A DNA stretch of 10,577 nt from Aquamicrobium sp. (GCA_014860725.1 JACZJD010000057.1:1-10577), one strand, 5' to 3'. Positions 1 through 7,790 are shown, counted from the first letter of the stretch. The notes: a model not told the origin generated them from the sequence alone. Numbers and translations are program-made.

Positions 1-792
1 GAGATGACCGCCATTGTCGCGCACCACGCCCTTGGGCTGGCCGGTGGTGCCGGAGGTGTAGAGCACGTAGAGCGGGTCGGTGGCCGCGACCGGCACGCAC
101 TCGACCGCGGCACCCGAGGCCTTGGCCGCGGCGACCGCCTCGGCCATGTCGACGTCGCGGCCCGGCGTCAGCTCGCAGGCCTGCTCCGGCCGCTGCAGGA
201 TCACGCAGCCCTGCGGCTTGTGCGCGGCCTGGGCGATCGCGCCGTCGAGCAGCGGCTTGTAGGCGACGATGCGGCCGGGCTCGATGCCGCAGGAAGCGGA
301 GACGATCAGCTTCGGCCTGGCGTCGTCGATGCGGGTGGCGAGCTCGCGCGCCGCGAAGCCGCCGAACACCACCGAATGCACGGCGCCGAGCCGCGCGCAG
401 GCGAGCATGGCGAACACCGCCTCCGGCACCATCGGCATGTAGATGATGACGCGGTCGCCCTTCTCCACGCCCTGGTCGCGCAGCACGGCGGCGAGCGCCA
501 CCACCTCGGCCTTCAGCTCGGCATAGGTATAGCGCTTCTTCCGGTCGGTGATGGGGCTGTCGTAGATCAGCGCTGCCTGGTCGGCGCGGCCGCCCTCGAC
601 ATGGCGGTCGACGGCGTTGAAGCAGGTGTTGCACACCCCGTCCACGAACCAGCGGCCGTAGACGCCCTGTTCGGGATCGAAGATCCTCGTCGGCGGGGAA
701 ATCCAGTCGATCGCCCTGGCCGCCCCGGCCCAGAACCCCTCGGGGTCCGCCTGCCAGCCCGCATAGACTTCCGCGTAACGTGACGACGCCAT
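1..792 (-). CDS. prpE: Propionyl-CoA synthetase, N-terminal part (cut by window edge)
   Basis: Predicted to activate propionate (ATP + propionate + CoA to propionyl-CoA + AMP + PPi) in the cytosol. Only the first 264 codons are present; the family is usually about 630 residues, so the C-terminal adenylate-forming lid and the catalytic Lys lie outside the window. The N-terminus (YAEVYAGWQADPEGFW, residues 6-21) matches the ACAS_N region. The AMP-binding P-loop is at residues 245-254 (YTSGTTGQPK), followed by GVVRDNGGH. That GTTGQPKGVVRDNGG form is the PrpE version; acetyl-CoA synthetases usually have GSTGKPKGVLH, and this is why I prefer prpE over acsA. The ATG at 792 is preceded by a GGGAGG Shine-Dalgarno 6-7 nt upstream. 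The gene is separated from the small membrane-protein gene by a divergent promoter region. The frame is open to the left edge without a frameshift. Confidence 0.92.
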   Translation of the reverse strand, partial: MASSRYAEVYAGWQADPEGFWAGAARAIDWISPPTRIFDPEQGVYGRWFVDGVCNTCFNAVDRHVEGGRADQAALIYDSPITDRKKRYTYAELKAEVVALAAVLRDQGVEKGDRVIIYMPMVPEAVFAMLACARLGAVHSVVFGGFAARELATRIDDARPKLIVSASCGIEPGRIVAYKPLLDGAIAQAAHKPQGCVILQRPEQACELTPGRDVDMAEAVAAAKASGAAVECVPVAATDPLYVLYTSGTTGQPKGVVRDNGGHL

Positions 793-888
793 TTCTTCCC
801 TCCCTCGCTCGACCGCCGGTTGCCTCCGTCCCGACCGTCGCTTCTCCTGCTTTCCCTACATGACTACTTCGCGAGCGTCCGCCCGGCT

Positions 889-902
889 TTGACAGGAGTC
901 AA
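889..902. promoter_or_regulatory. Candidate divergent -35 dyad between prpE and the small membrane-protein gene
   Basis: TTGAC-AGGA-GTCAA is a 5-bp-arm inverted repeat. It gives a perfect -35 hexamer TTGACA on the plus strand (889-894) and TTGACT on the minus strand (897-902). I see no convincing -10 box at 16-18 bp for either direction; alphaproteobacterial -10 boxes are often weak. AGGAG at 894-898, inside the same dyad, could instead be the ribosome site for a TTG start at 905. The promoter call is inference. Confidence 0.35.
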
Positions 903-952
903 GCTTGCTGCTCAAACGGGTCCGTGCAACGACAACGCTGCGGGCCGCCGGC

Positions 953-1114
953 ATGACCAAGATACTTTCCCTGCTGATCGTCGGACTGATGATCGCCCAC
1001 GTCATCAAGCCGCTCGGCCTGCCCGGACTGAGGAAGCGCAGCGATTTCTGGAAGCTGGCGGTCTTCGCCATCGCCGCCATATCGCTGACCGTGCTTCTCA
1101 GCCACGGCAACTAG
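953..1114 (+). CDS. Small two-helix membrane protein, unknown function
   Basis: This 53-residue protein has two predicted membrane segments, roughly residues 3-17 (KILSLLIVGLMIAHV) and 30-50 (FWKLAVFAIAAISLTVLL). They are joined by a short basic, Gly/Pro-rich loop (KPLGLPGLRKRSD) that would tend to stay cytoplasmic. I do not recognise a named family, though the loop looks like that of small uncharacterised alphaproteobacterial membrane proteins. The start is uncertain. The ATG at 953 has no clear Shine-Dalgarno. An in-frame TTG at 905 has AGGAG six bases upstream and would add 16 basic or polar residues. I chose the ATG because it puts the first helix directly at the N-terminus and because codon use is cleaner from there. 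It is divergent from prpE and convergent with fba. No function is assigned. Confidence 0.65.
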   Translation: MTKILSLLIVGLMIAHVIKPLGLPGLRKRSDFWKLAVFAIAAISLTVLLSHGN

Positions 1115-1166
1115 GCATCCCCGGCGCCCCCTCGATACGGAGAGCCGCCGGGCCCGCCGTCGCGAC

Positions 1167-1182
1167 GCCGGGGGTTCCCGGC
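1167..1182 (-). terminator. Stem-loop just 3' of fba, possible terminator
   Basis: GCCGGG/CCCGGC arms of 6 bp enclose a 4-nt loop and begin 3 nt beyond the fba stop codon. There is no T-tract, so this is at best a weak intrinsic terminator or an RNA 3'-end stabiliser. A second, longer-range pairing (CCCCGGCG at 1119-1126 with CGCCGGGG at 1166-1173) spans the convergent gap between the small membrane-protein gene and fba, and could serve both directions. Confidence 0.35.
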
Positions 1183-1184
1183 CG

Positions 1185-2093
1185 TCAGGTGCGGGACGCC
1201 TCGAAGATGCTGTCGATCGCCGAGGCCAGGACCGCGTCGAACTCGGCATCGCTCTGGCGCGCGGAAAGGCCCTCGGTCAGCGCGCGCGAGAAGCTGGCGA
1301 TCATGCCCGCATTCTGCGCCAGCACCGCGTTCGCCTCGTCGCGGGAATATCCGCCGGACAGCGCGACCACGCGCATGACGCGCGGATCGTCGATCAGCGG
1401 CCTGTAGAGGTTCGCCTTCGTCGGCAGCGTCAGCTTGAGCATGATCTGCTTGCCGGCCGGCACGCCGTCGAGATGCTTCCCGATTTCCGCGAGCAGGATG
1501 TCCTCGGCTTCCGCCTTGTCCGGGATCGAGATCGTCACCTCCGGCTCGATGATCGGAACGAGGCCGTGGCCGAGGATCTGCCTCGCGACCTCGAACTGCT
1601 GGGCGACGTTTGCCGCGATGCCCTGCGCGTTTGCCGCGTCGATCACCGACCGCATCTTGGTGCCGAAGATACCCTTGGCGACGGCGCGCTCCAGCAGCGC
1701 GTCGAGATCGGGCATCGGCTTCATCAGCTTGACGCCGTCCTTCTCCTCGGCGAGCCCCTTGTCGACCTTCAGGAACGGCACGACGCCGCGCTTCTCCCAC
1801 AGATACTGCGCCGTGGGCATCCCGTCGATGTCGCGGTCCATCGTCTGCTCGAACAGGATCGCGCCCATGACCTTGTCGCCGGTGAATGCGGGCGACTTGA
1901 TGATCCGCGCGCGCATCTGGTGAATGAGATCGAACATCTCGGCATCGTTCGACCAGGCGCCTTCCTCGACACCGTAGAGCTTGAGCGCCTTGGGCGTGGA
2001 GCCGCCCGACTGATCGAGCGCGGCGATGAAGCCGTCCTTGTTTGCGGCCTGCTCGGCCATTGCGGTCACGGTGTCCTTGAGACGCTCGCTCAT
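1185..2093 (-). CDS. fba: Class I fructose-bisphosphate aldolase
   Basis: Predicted to cleave or condense fructose 1,6-bisphosphate to or from glyceraldehyde 3-phosphate and DHAP by a Schiff-base (metal-independent) mechanism in the cytosol. The product is 302 residues, in line with the short bacterial class I enzymes. Landmarks that line up with muscle aldolase are DQSGGS at 27-32, LKVDKG at 108-113, KMR at 146-148, IEPEV at 182-186 (catalytic Glu region), the probable Schiff-base Lys 220 in IMLKL, and a phosphate-binding LSGGYS late in the protein. The ATG at 2093 has GGAGG at 2100-2104, six bases upstream. The same frame stays open far upstream through the intergenic repeat into pgk, but the ribosome site and homology fix this start. 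It is last in the tkt-gap-pgk-fba block and is separated from pgk by 422 bp, so it probably also has its own promoter. Confidence 0.95.
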   Translation of the reverse strand: MSERLKDTVTAMAEQAANKDGFIAALDQSGGSTPKALKLYGVEEGAWSNDAEMFDLIHQMRARIIKSPAFTGDKVMGAILFEQTMDRDIDGMPTAQYLWEKRGVVPFLKVDKGLAEEKDGVKLMKPMPDLDALLERAVAKGIFGTKMRSVIDAANAQGIAANVAQQFEVARQILGHGLVPIIEPEVTISIPDKAEAEDILLAEIGKHLDGVPAGKQIMLKLTLPTKANLYRPLIDDPRVMRVVALSGGYSRDEANAVLAQNAGMIASFSRALTEGLSARQSDAEFDAVLASAIDSIFEASRT

Positions 2094-2173
2094 TGTCTGC
2101 CTCCATGTTCGTGTTTGAAGGCCGCTTAGCAGATGCGGCAAACGAACGGAATGCGAGCCGCGCAGTCGAATCG

Positions 2174-2190
2174 ATTGAAAGGATTTCAAT
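2174..2190. promoter_or_regulatory. Symmetric dyad upstream of fba, LysR-type-like operator candidate
   Basis: ATTGAAA-GGA-TTTCAAT is a perfect 7-bp-arm inverted repeat in a local AT-rich island, 81-97 bp upstream of the fba start. The core TGAAA-N3-TTTCA is a T-N11-A palindrome, the general form bound by LysR-type regulators such as CbbR. On the minus strand it also carries a TTGAAA (-35-like) hexamer, but I cannot place a good -10. The sequence pattern is seen directly; the regulator is inferred. Confidence 0.4.
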
Positions 2191-2303
2191 TGTTTAAGAG
2201 AGTAAATGGCCCCGGGGGAACGCAGCGTATTGGCAATGGCTGGCACCAGCTTTGAAGGAATAAGGCCGTTTCCGGAGCCGGGAGAAGCACAGCATCCCCA
2301 CCG

Positions 2304-2478
2304 CGTCATCCCCGGCCGAGCGGAGCGAGAGCCGGACCCCATTGAGCGGCACGGCCGGGTGGCGGGATTGTGCGGCGGCCGTGACACACGTCGGGATGAG
2401 AACCGGGCCGTGCCCGACGATGGTTCGGCCAATGGGTCCCGGCTCTGCGGCCGCTTCGCGGCCTTGGCTGGGATGACG
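2304..2478. repeat. 175-bp palindromic intergenic repeat (CGTCATCCC-ended)
   Basis: The ends are inverted: CGTCATCCC at 2304-2312 and GGGATGACG at 2470-2478. A second inverted pair lies inside, AGAGCCGGACCCCATTG at 2328-2344 against CAATGGGTCCCGGCTCT at 2430-2446 (15 of 17 pairing). There is also a local hairpin GGCCGC-TTC-GCGGCC at 2449-2463. Translating the minus strand gives the familiar spurious VIPAKA...SARPGMT peptides that come from dispersed repeats in many proteobacterial genomes. It is therefore probably one copy of a multicopy, non-coding, MITE-like element. It fills most of the 422-bp gap between pgk and fba. The remainder (2191-2303) holds only a small GCTGG-CA-CCAGC hairpin at 2239-2250 and no gene that I can support. 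Confidence 0.75.
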
Positions 2479-2515
2479 GCGGAGAGGCCGATGCATCCCG
2501 GACGACGGCGCGATC

Positions 2516-3706
2516 CTACTTCGCCAGCGCCGCGACGCCCGGCAGCTCCTTGCCTTCCATCCATTCGAGGAAGGCGCCGCCGGCGGTCGAGACGTAGGTG
2601 AAGTCGTCGGCGACGCCGGCATGGTTGAGCGCCGCGACCGTGTCGCCGCCGCCGGCGACGGAGACGAGCTTGCCCGCCTTGGTGCGCCCGGCCGCGAACT
2701 GCGCGGCGGCCACCGTGGCGCGGTCGAACGGCTCGATCTCGAAGGCGCCGAGCGGCCCGTTCCACACCAGCGTCGCCGCGCGGCCGATCCAGTCCCTGAC
2801 GGTCTCCACCGTCTTCGGACCGACATCGAGGATCATGCCGTCGGCGGGAACCGCATCGACGGCGACGGTCTCGTTGTCGGCATTGGCCTTGAACTCCTTC
2901 GCCACCACGGCGTCGGACGGCAGGATGATGGCGTTGCCGGCCGTCGCGGCCTCGATCATGATCTCCTTGGCGGTCGCGGCCAGATCGTGCTCGCAGAGCG
3001 ACTTGCCGACATCCGTGCCGCGCGCGGCGAGGAAGGTGTTGGCCATGCCGCCGCCGATGACGAGCGCGTCGACCTTCCTCACGAGGTTCATCAGCAGGTC
3101 GATCTTGGTCGAGACCTTGGCGCCGCCGACGATGGCGACGACGGGCCGCGCCGGGTTGCCGAGGCCCTTCTCCAGCGCTTCCAGCTCCGCCTGCATGGCG
3201 CGGCCGGCATAGGCCGGCAGCACATGCGCCAGCCCCTCGGTCGAGGCGTGCGCGCGGTGCGCGGCCGAGAAGGCGTCGTTGACGTAGAGATCGCCGTTCG
3301 CCGCCAGCGCCGCGACGAAATCGGGATCGTTCTTCTCCTCGCCCTTGTGGAAGCGGGTGTTCTCCAGAAGCAGGATGTCGCCCACCTCCAGCGCCGCGAC
3401 GGCCTTCGCCGCCTGGTCGCCGATGCAGTCCCCGGCGAAGGCGACCGGGCGGCCGAGCACTTCCGAGGCCGCGCGCGCGATGGGCGCCAGCGAGTATTGC
3501 GGGTCGGGCGCGCCCTTCGGCCGGCCGAAATGGGCGAGAAGGATCACCTTCGCGCCCTTGTCGGCAAGCTCCAGCACGGTCGGGGCGACGCGCTCGATAC
3601 GCGTCGCGTCCGTCACCTCGCCGTCCTTGACCGGCACGTTGAGATCGACGCGGACAAGCACCCGCTTGCCCGCGACCCCGGCTTCGTCCAGCGTGCGAAA
3701 GCTCAT
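2516..3706 (-). CDS. pgk: Phosphoglycerate kinase
   Basis: Predicted to transfer phosphate between 1,3-bisphosphoglycerate and ADP (reversible) in glycolysis, gluconeogenesis and the Calvin cycle, in the cytosol. The product is 396 residues, the usual bacterial length. Landmarks are the signature RVDLNVP at 19-25, the AHFGRPKG substrate loop in the N-domain, [14 protein letters not shown], the nucleotide-side [17 protein letters not shown], and the C-terminal Gly-rich GGGDT loop. The ATG at 3706 has GGAG six bases upstream. The PF06475-family gene ends only 24 nt upstream, so pgk is very likely translated from the gap operon mRNA. Downstream is a repeat-filled spacer before fba. I see no frameshift and no missing core motif. 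Confidence 0.97.
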   Translation of the reverse strand: MSFRTLDEAGVAGKRVLVRVDLNVPVKDGEVTDATRIERVAPTVLELADKGAKVILLAHFGRPKGAPDPQYSLAPIARAASEVLGRPVAFAGDCIGDQAAKAVAALEVGDILLLENTRFHKGEEKNDPDFVAALAANGDLYVNDAFSAAHRAHASTEGLAHVLPAYAGRAMQAELEALEKGLGNPARPVVAIVGGAKVSTKIDLLMNLVRKVDALVIGGGMANTFLAARGTDVGKSLCEHDLAATAKEIMIEAATAGNAIILPSDAVVAKEFKANADNETVAVDAVPADGMILDVGPKTVETVRDWIGRAATLVWNGPLGAFEIEPFDRATVAAAQFAAGRTKAGKLVSVAGGGDTVAALNHAGVADDFTYVSTAGGAFLEWMEGKELPGVAALAK

Positions 3707-3730
3707 GATCGTCTCCGATATCTGCGCGTC

Positions 3731-4297
3731 TCAGCTCACGCGCGCGAAGAGGGAAGGATAGTCGAGAACGAGGCCGTCCTCATCGAGCGGAAGATCGGCG
3801 CGGAAGGAGCCGTCCGCCGCCTCGTATCGATAAAGACCACCGTCCTCGATGGCGGTGTAGTTCTGGCCGTCCACGAAGGGATCGAGCGTGTCGAACGGCA
3901 CGTAGACCATGTCGAGCCGGACGGTTCCCGTTGCGCGCGTCAGCCCGAGCCGGCGGATCGGCAGCGTGTTCGTGAACGGCGACGCCGACAGGTCGATGTC
4001 GATGCACCCCTCGTATTCGGGGCGCAAAACGCCGTCCGCATCGCGCCAGCTGCCCTTGCCGTCGCTGGTCATCGCCAGCCGCCGGCCGTCGGTGGTCTCG
4101 ACGTCGAAGGCGCGCACGCTCCAGTCCGCCGCGCAATCGACCCGGTAGCGCGCCCCGAAGGGCCGGCCTTCATAGGTGCCGATGACGACGCTCGCCGCGC
4201 GGATGCCGTCCGGTTGCGGCTCGAGCGTGAGATGTTCCAGCCCCGCGCCGTCGAGAGGGCGCCAGCGCACCGTCCGGATGGCGAGGGGCCGGAACAT
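3731..4297 (-). CDS. Putative glycolipid-binding-fold protein (PF06475/DUF1089 family)
   Basis: This 188-residue protein has no signal peptide or membrane segment, so it is probably cytosolic. The family hallmark is [21 protein letters not shown], residues 97-117. An early [14 protein letters not shown] segment, a DWSVRAFDV strand, DGKGSW and a C-terminal [16 protein letters not shown] support the same assignment. The name glycolipid-binding comes from structural resemblance within the family; I know of no demonstrated ligand or reaction. It lies 12 nt after gap and 24 nt before pgk, and GAGGGG sits just before the ATG at 4297. It is therefore embedded in the glycolytic transcript. From memory, Sinorhizobium meliloti has an unannotated gene in the same gap-pgk position, which suggests selected linkage. 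Its role, whether sugar-phosphate- or lipid-linked, is unknown. Confidence 0.88.
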   Translation of the reverse strand: MFRPLAIRTVRWRPLDGAGLEHLTLEPQPDGIRAASVVIGTYEGRPFGARYRVDCAADWSVRAFDVETTDGRRLAMTSDGKGSWRDADGVLRPEYEGCIDIDLSASPFTNTLPIRRLGLTRATGTVRLDMVYVPFDTLDPFVDGQNYTAIEDGGLYRYEAADGSFRADLPLDEDGLVLDYPSLFARVS

Positions 4298-4309
4298 GGT
4301 CCCCTCGGG

Positions 4310-5317
4310 TCAGAGCGTCCCGGCCAACGCGACGGCCGTGTCGGCCATGCGGTTGGAGAAGCCCCACTCGTTGTCGTACCACGACATGACGCGCACCAGA
4401 TCGCCGTCGATGACCTTGGTCTGGTCGAGCGCGAAGGTCGAGGACGCCGGGTTGTGGTTGAGGTCGACCGAGACCAGCGGCTCCTTGGTGTAGGCGAGGA
4501 TGCCCTTGAGCGGGCCGTCGGCGGCCGCCACCAGCGCGGCGTTGACCTCCCCGACCGTCACCTTCTTCTTCGGCACGAACTTGAAGTCCACGACCGAGAC
4601 GTTGGGCGTCGGCACGCGGATCGCGACGCCGTCGAGCTTGCCCTTGAGCTCCGGCAGCACGAGGCCGACGGCCTTGGCCGCGCCCGTCGAGGTCGGGATC
4701 ATGGAAAGCGCGGCGGCGCGGGCGCGGTAGAGGTCCTTGTGCATGGTGTCGAGCGTCGGCTGGTCGCCGGTATAGGCGTGCACCGTCGTCATGAAGCCCT
4801 TCTCGATGCCGAAGGCGTCGTTCAGCACCTTGGCCACCGGCGCGAGGCAGTTGGTGGTGCACGAGGCGTTGGAGATGACGACGTGGTCCTTGGTGATCTT
4901 GTCGTGGTTGACGCCGTAGACCACGGTCAGGTCGGCATTGTCGGCCGGGGCCGAGACGATGACGCGCTTGGCGCCGGCCGTCAGATGCGCCGAGGCCTTC
5001 TCCTTGGAGGTGAAGATGCCGGTGCATTCGAGCACGATGTCGATGCCGAGCTCGCCCCAGGGCAGCTTGGCCGGATCGCGCTCGGCGAAGACCTTGAACG
5101 AGTCGGAGCCGACGGTGATCGTGTCGCCCTCGACCTTCACCTCGGAGGGGAAGCGGCCGTGCACGCTGTCGTAGCGCAAGAGGTGCGCGTTGGTCTCGAC
5201 CGGGCCGAGGTCGTTGATCGCCACGACGTCGATGTCCTTGCGGCCGCTCTCGTAGATGGCGCGGACGATGTTGCGGCCGATGCGGCCAAATCCGTTGACG
5301 GCGACTTTGACGGTCAT
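4310..5317 (-). CDS. gap: Glyceraldehyde-3-phosphate dehydrogenase, type I
   Basis: Predicted to interconvert glyceraldehyde 3-phosphate and 1,3-bisphosphoglycerate with NAD(P)+ and phosphate in the cytosol. The product is 335 residues. The Rossmann motif NGFGRIGRN is at 8-16. The catalytic Cys153 is in SNASCTTNC (149-157), the catalytic His180 follows in [10 protein letters not shown], and the C-terminal [12 protein letters not shown] is intact. The segment after His180 reads [19 protein letters not shown]. This resembles the cyanobacterial/plastid and GapB-like branch rather than the E. coli GapA type (TQKTVDGPS), so cofactor preference should not be assumed. The start ATG at 5317 has GGGAG about 9 nt upstream; a longer frame to 5413 has no matching homology. 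It heads the compact gap-PF06475-pgk unit and lies 267 bp downstream of tkt. Confidence 0.96.
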   Translation of the reverse strand: MTVKVAVNGFGRIGRNIVRAIYESGRKDIDVVAINDLGPVETNAHLLRYDSVHGRFPSEVKVEGDTITVGSDSFKVFAERDPAKLPWGELGIDIVLECTGIFTSKEKASAHLTAGAKRVIVSAPADNADLTVVYGVNHDKITKDHVVISNASCTTNCLAPVAKVLNDAFGIEKGFMTTVHAYTGDQPTLDTMHKDLYRARAAALSMIPTSTGAAKAVGLVLPELKGKLDGVAIRVPTPNVSVVDFKFVPKKKVTVGEVNAALVAAADGPLKGILAYTKEPLVSVDLNHNPASSTFALDQTKVIDGDLVRVMSWYDNEWGFSNRMADTAVALAGTL

Positions 5318-5442
5318 ACTTCGATCTCCCGACGGGCTGAAAGGCGAGTTTTCCGGCAGCGCGAGGCAGGCCCCGCAGCCGAAGCTGCGTTTCCATAGCC
5401 GCGCTCCCGGCAAGAATCCAGCGCCGCCGCCGGATAAAACCG

Positions 5443-5477
5443 ATTAGAGCCGCGGACCGGGAACAGGAATCCGGTCC
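5443..5477 (-). promoter_or_regulatory. Candidate gap promoter with upstream dyad
   Basis: GGACCGG (5454-5460) and CCGGTCC (5471-5477) are 7-bp perfect inverted arms around a 10-nt loop. Just downstream in the gap direction is TCTAAT (minus strand, 5443-5448), a 5-of-6 match to the -10 consensus. The dyad covers where the -35 would be, and no good -35 hexamer is present, which fits an activator- or repressor-controlled promoter. A further imperfect dyad (ATCCAGCG/CGCCGGAT, 5416-5435) lies downstream in the presumed leader. All roles are inferred. Confidence 0.35.
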
Positions 5478-5550
5478 ATGGCACAATCCGATGCCCGAAC
5501 AAGGAGATAGACGGCCGCCACGCCTCCCCTGGACGCGTGGCGAGCCAGCG

Positions 5551-5570
5551 GGCCGGGCCTGCGCCCGGCC
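5551..5570 (-). terminator. GC stem-loop after tkt, possible terminator
   Basis: GGCCGGGC and GCCCGGCC form a perfect 8-bp stem with a 4-nt loop, 14 nt beyond the tkt stop codon. There is no T-run after it, so complete termination is doubtful. It may attenuate read-through from tkt into gap or protect the tkt mRNA 3' end. Confidence 0.45.
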
Positions 5571-5584
5571 GCTTCAGGGACGGG

Positions 5585-7576
5585 TCAGCCCGCGGCCAGC
5601 CGCTTCTCGACGGCGGCCACGACCGCCTCGGCCGTGACGCCGAAATGCCTGTAGAGGTCCTCGATCCGGCCCGAGGCGCCGAAGCCGGTCATGCCGACGA
5701 ACAGGCCGTCGGAGCCGATGATGGCGTCCCAGCCCTGGCGGATGCCGGCCTCGACGGCGATCTTCACCGGTGCGGCGCCGATCACGCCGGCGCGGTAGGC
5801 CTCTTCCTGTTCAAAGAACAGCTCGAAGGACGGCACCGAGACGACGCGCGCGGCATGGCCACGCCGGTCGAGCTCGGCCTTGGCCGCGAGCGCGATCTCG
5901 ACCTCGGAGCCGGAGGCGAAGATTGTCACCTTCGCGTCGCCGTCCGTGCCGGCGAGCTCGTAGGCGCCGCGCGCCGTCAGGTTGTCCTGCGTGTGCTCGG
6001 TGCGCACGGCCGGCAGGTTCTGGCGGGTCAGCGCCAGCGTCGTCGGCGTCTTCACCGACTTGAGCGCGATCTGCCACGCCTCGGCGGCCTCGACCGCGTC
6101 GGCGGGCCTCAGCACCGTGTGGTTGGGGATGGCGCGCAGCGCCGCCAGATGCTCGACCGGCTGGTGCGTCGGGCCATCCTCGCCGAGGCCGATCGAATCG
6201 TGCGTCATGACGAAGATCGAGCGGATGCCCATCAGCGAGGCGAGCCGCATCGCAGGGCGCGCATAGTCGGAGAAGGTCAGGAACGTGCCGCCATAGGGGA
6301 TGATGCCGCCGTGCAGCGCCATGCCGTTCATGGCCGCGGCCATGCCGTGCTCGCGGATGCCGTAATAGACGTAGCGGCCGGAATAGTCGCCCGGCTTGAT
6401 CGGGCCGGTCTGGCTGGTCTTGGTGTTGTTGGAGCCGGTCAGGTCCGCCGAGCCGCCGATGGTCTCCGGCAGGACGCCGTTGACGACCTCCAGCGCCATC
6501 TCCGACGACTTGCGGGTCGCGACCTTCGGCCTGTCGGCGGCGAGGCTGCGCTTGTAGTCCTCGATCGCCTCGTCGAGGCCGGCCGGAAGGTCGCCGCGCA
6601 TCCGCCGCTCGAACTCGCCGCGCGTCTCGGCGTCGGCCGCGGCAAGGCGCTTCTCCCACTCCTTGCGCTCCTTGGCCGAGCGCAGGCCGGCGAGCCGCCA
6701 CGCGTCGAGCACGTCGGACGGCACCACGAAGGGCTCGGCCTCCCAGCCCAGCGCCTTGCGCGCCCCGGCCAGTTCCTCGGCGCCGAGCGGCGAGCCGTGC
6801 ACCTTGGACGAGCCGGCCTTGGTCGGCGCGCCGAAGCCGATGGTGGTCTTGGCCGCGATCAGGGTCGGCCGGTCGGACTTCTGCGCCGCCTCGATGGCCG
6901 TGGCGATGGCCTCGGGGTCGTGGCCGTCGACGGCGAGCGTGTGCCAGCCCGAGGCCGCGAAGCGCGCGCGCTGGTCGGTCGAGTCGGAGAGCGAGATGGC
7001 GCCGTCGATGGAGATGTTGTTGTCGTCCCAGATGACGATCAGCTTGTTGAGCTTCAGGTGGCCGGCGAGCGAGATCGCCTCCTGGCTGATGCCTTCCATC
7101 AGGCAGCCGTCGCCCGCGAGCACATAGGTGTAGTGATCGACGAGGCCGTCGCCGAAGCGGGCGTTGAGGATGCGCTCGGAGAGCGCCATGCCGACCGCGT
7201 TGGCGAGGCCCTGCCCGAGCGGGCCGGTGGTGGTCTCGATGCCGGCGGCGTGGCCCCATTCCGGATGGCCGGCGGTCTTGTAGCCGAGCTGGCGGAAATG
7301 CCTGATCTGGTCGAGGTCGATGTCCTCGTAGCCGGTCAGATAGAGCAGCGAGTAGAGCAGCATCGAGCCGTGGCCGGCCGACAGCACGAAGCGGTCGCGG
7401 TCGGCCCAGTCGGGCTGCTGCGGGTCGTAGGCGAGGAAGCGCGTGAACAGCACCGTCGCGATGTCGGCCGCGCCCATGGGCAGGCCCGGATGGCCGGAAT
7501 TCGCCTTCTCGATCGCATCCGCGGAAAGGAAGCGGATCGCATTTGCCATGCGGTCGTGCAGTGCTCGTGAAGTCAT
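5585..7576 (-). CDS. tkt: Transketolase
   Basis: Thiamine-diphosphate enzyme predicted to move two-carbon ketol units between sugar phosphates in the pentose phosphate pathway and Calvin cycle, in the cytosol. The product is 663 residues, the normal length. It begins [17 protein letters not shown], with SGHPGLPMG at 27-35 and His29 as the expected substrate-side residue. The ThDP/metal motif GDG is at 155-157 and runs through DDNN (184-187). The central domain has [15 protein letters not shown] with the cofactor-activating Glu, then [16 protein letters not shown]. The C-terminal domain is complete. I chose the ATG at 7576 by homology. An in-frame ATG at 7654 would lie upstream of the proposed -10 box. 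The ribosome site before 7576 is weak (GAGCGAGCG). It is first of the minus-strand carbon block and divergent from the DUF4164-zapA pair. Confidence 0.96.
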   Translation of the reverse strand: MTSRALHDRMANAIRFLSADAIEKANSGHPGLPMGAADIATVLFTRFLAYDPQQPDWADRDRFVLSAGHGSMLLYSLLYLTGYEDIDLDQIRHFRQLGYKTAGHPEWGHAAGIETTTGPLGQGLANAVGMALSERILNARFGDGLVDHYTYVLAGDGCLMEGISQEAISLAGHLKLNKLIVIWDDNNISIDGAISLSDSTDQRARFAASGWHTLAVDGHDPEAIATAIEAAQKSDRPTLIAAKTTIGFGAPTKAGSSKVHGSPLGAEELAGARKALGWEAEPFVVPSDVLDAWRLAGLRSAKERKEWEKRLAAADAETRGEFERRMRGDLPAGLDEAIEDYKRSLAADRPKVATRKSSEMALEVVNGVLPETIGGSADLTGSNNTKTSQTGPIKPGDYSGRYVYYGIREHGMAAAMNGMALHGGIIPYGGTFLTFSDYARPAMRLASLMGIRSIFVMTHDSIGLGEDGPTHQPVEHLAALRAIPNHTVLRPADAVEAAEAWQIALKSVKTPTTLALTRQNLPAVRTEHTQDNLTARGAYELAGTDGDAKVTIFASGSEVEIALAAKAELDRRGHAARVVSVPSFELFFEQEEAYRAGVIGAAPVKIAVEAGIRQGWDAIIGSDGLFVGMTGFGASGRIEDLYRHFGVTAEAVVAAVEKRLAAG

Positions 7577-7640
7577 GGGTCGCTCGCTCGTGGTCCGGCG
7601 CGGGAAAATGGCCCTCGAAAGGCCGTCAAAGGCGTGGCGA

Positions 7641-7681
7641 CACATAGCAGGCACGGCCCCCGAGTCAACGTCGAGTCAACG
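7641..7681 (-). promoter_or_regulatory. tkt promoter with tandem 11-bp repeat
   Basis: On the minus strand, TTGACT (7663-7668) is followed after 16 bp by TATGTG (7641-7646), a plausible sigma-70 promoter. It would give a leader of roughly 55-60 nt before the tkt ATG. The -35 box sits in one of two direct copies of CGAGTCAACG (7661-7670 and 7672-7681) whose starts are 11 bp apart, so a second TTGACT lies one helical turn upstream. The boxes are seen directly; promoter activity is inferred. Confidence 0.55.
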
Positions 7682-7753
7682 CTGGAGGCCCGCATCGCGG
7701 CGGCCGATTGCCCGGCGCGCGGTCTTTGCGGGGGAAAGTCGGCCAAGGGCGCG

Positions 7754-7790
7754 TTGACGCATGCTTGACCCGACGCCTAATGTTTCGGGT
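7754..7790 (+). promoter_or_regulatory. Candidate promoter for DUF4164-zapA
   Basis: TTGACG (7754-7759) and CTAATG (7777-7782) are spaced by 17 bp; TAATGT at 18 bp is an alternative -10. The -10 region lies in the loop of an inverted repeat, ACCCGA (7768-7773) and TCGGGT (7785-7790), which could be an operator. Transcription would start about 80 nt before the ATG at 7873. Inferred from spacing and position only. Confidence 0.45.

Noticed and set aside
4..783. Plus-strand open frame opposite prpE
   Set aside because: It is antisense to a convincing PrpE N-terminus and has no motif of its own.
2206..2601. Plus-strand open frame over the pgk-fba spacer
   Set aside because: It lies mostly on the palindromic repeat, and the peptide is the kind produced by dispersed repeats.
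2094..2765. N-terminal extension of the fba frame into the intergenic repeat and the pgk region
   Set aside because: The frame is open by chance in GC-rich DNA. The extension encodes low-complexity Arg-rich and repeat-derived peptides, while GGAGG and homology both fix the aldolase start at 2093.
2621..5398. Very long plus-strand open frame opposite pgk, the PF06475 gene and gap
   Set aside because: It is the antisense shadow of three clearly real minus-strand genes. Its product is Arg/Asp/His/Val-rich with no recognisable domain.
5537..7570. Long plus-strand open frame opposite tkt
   Set aside because: It mirrors the tkt codon pattern on the other strand, and its composition is typical of a GC-rich antisense frame. 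No motif or ribosome site supports it.
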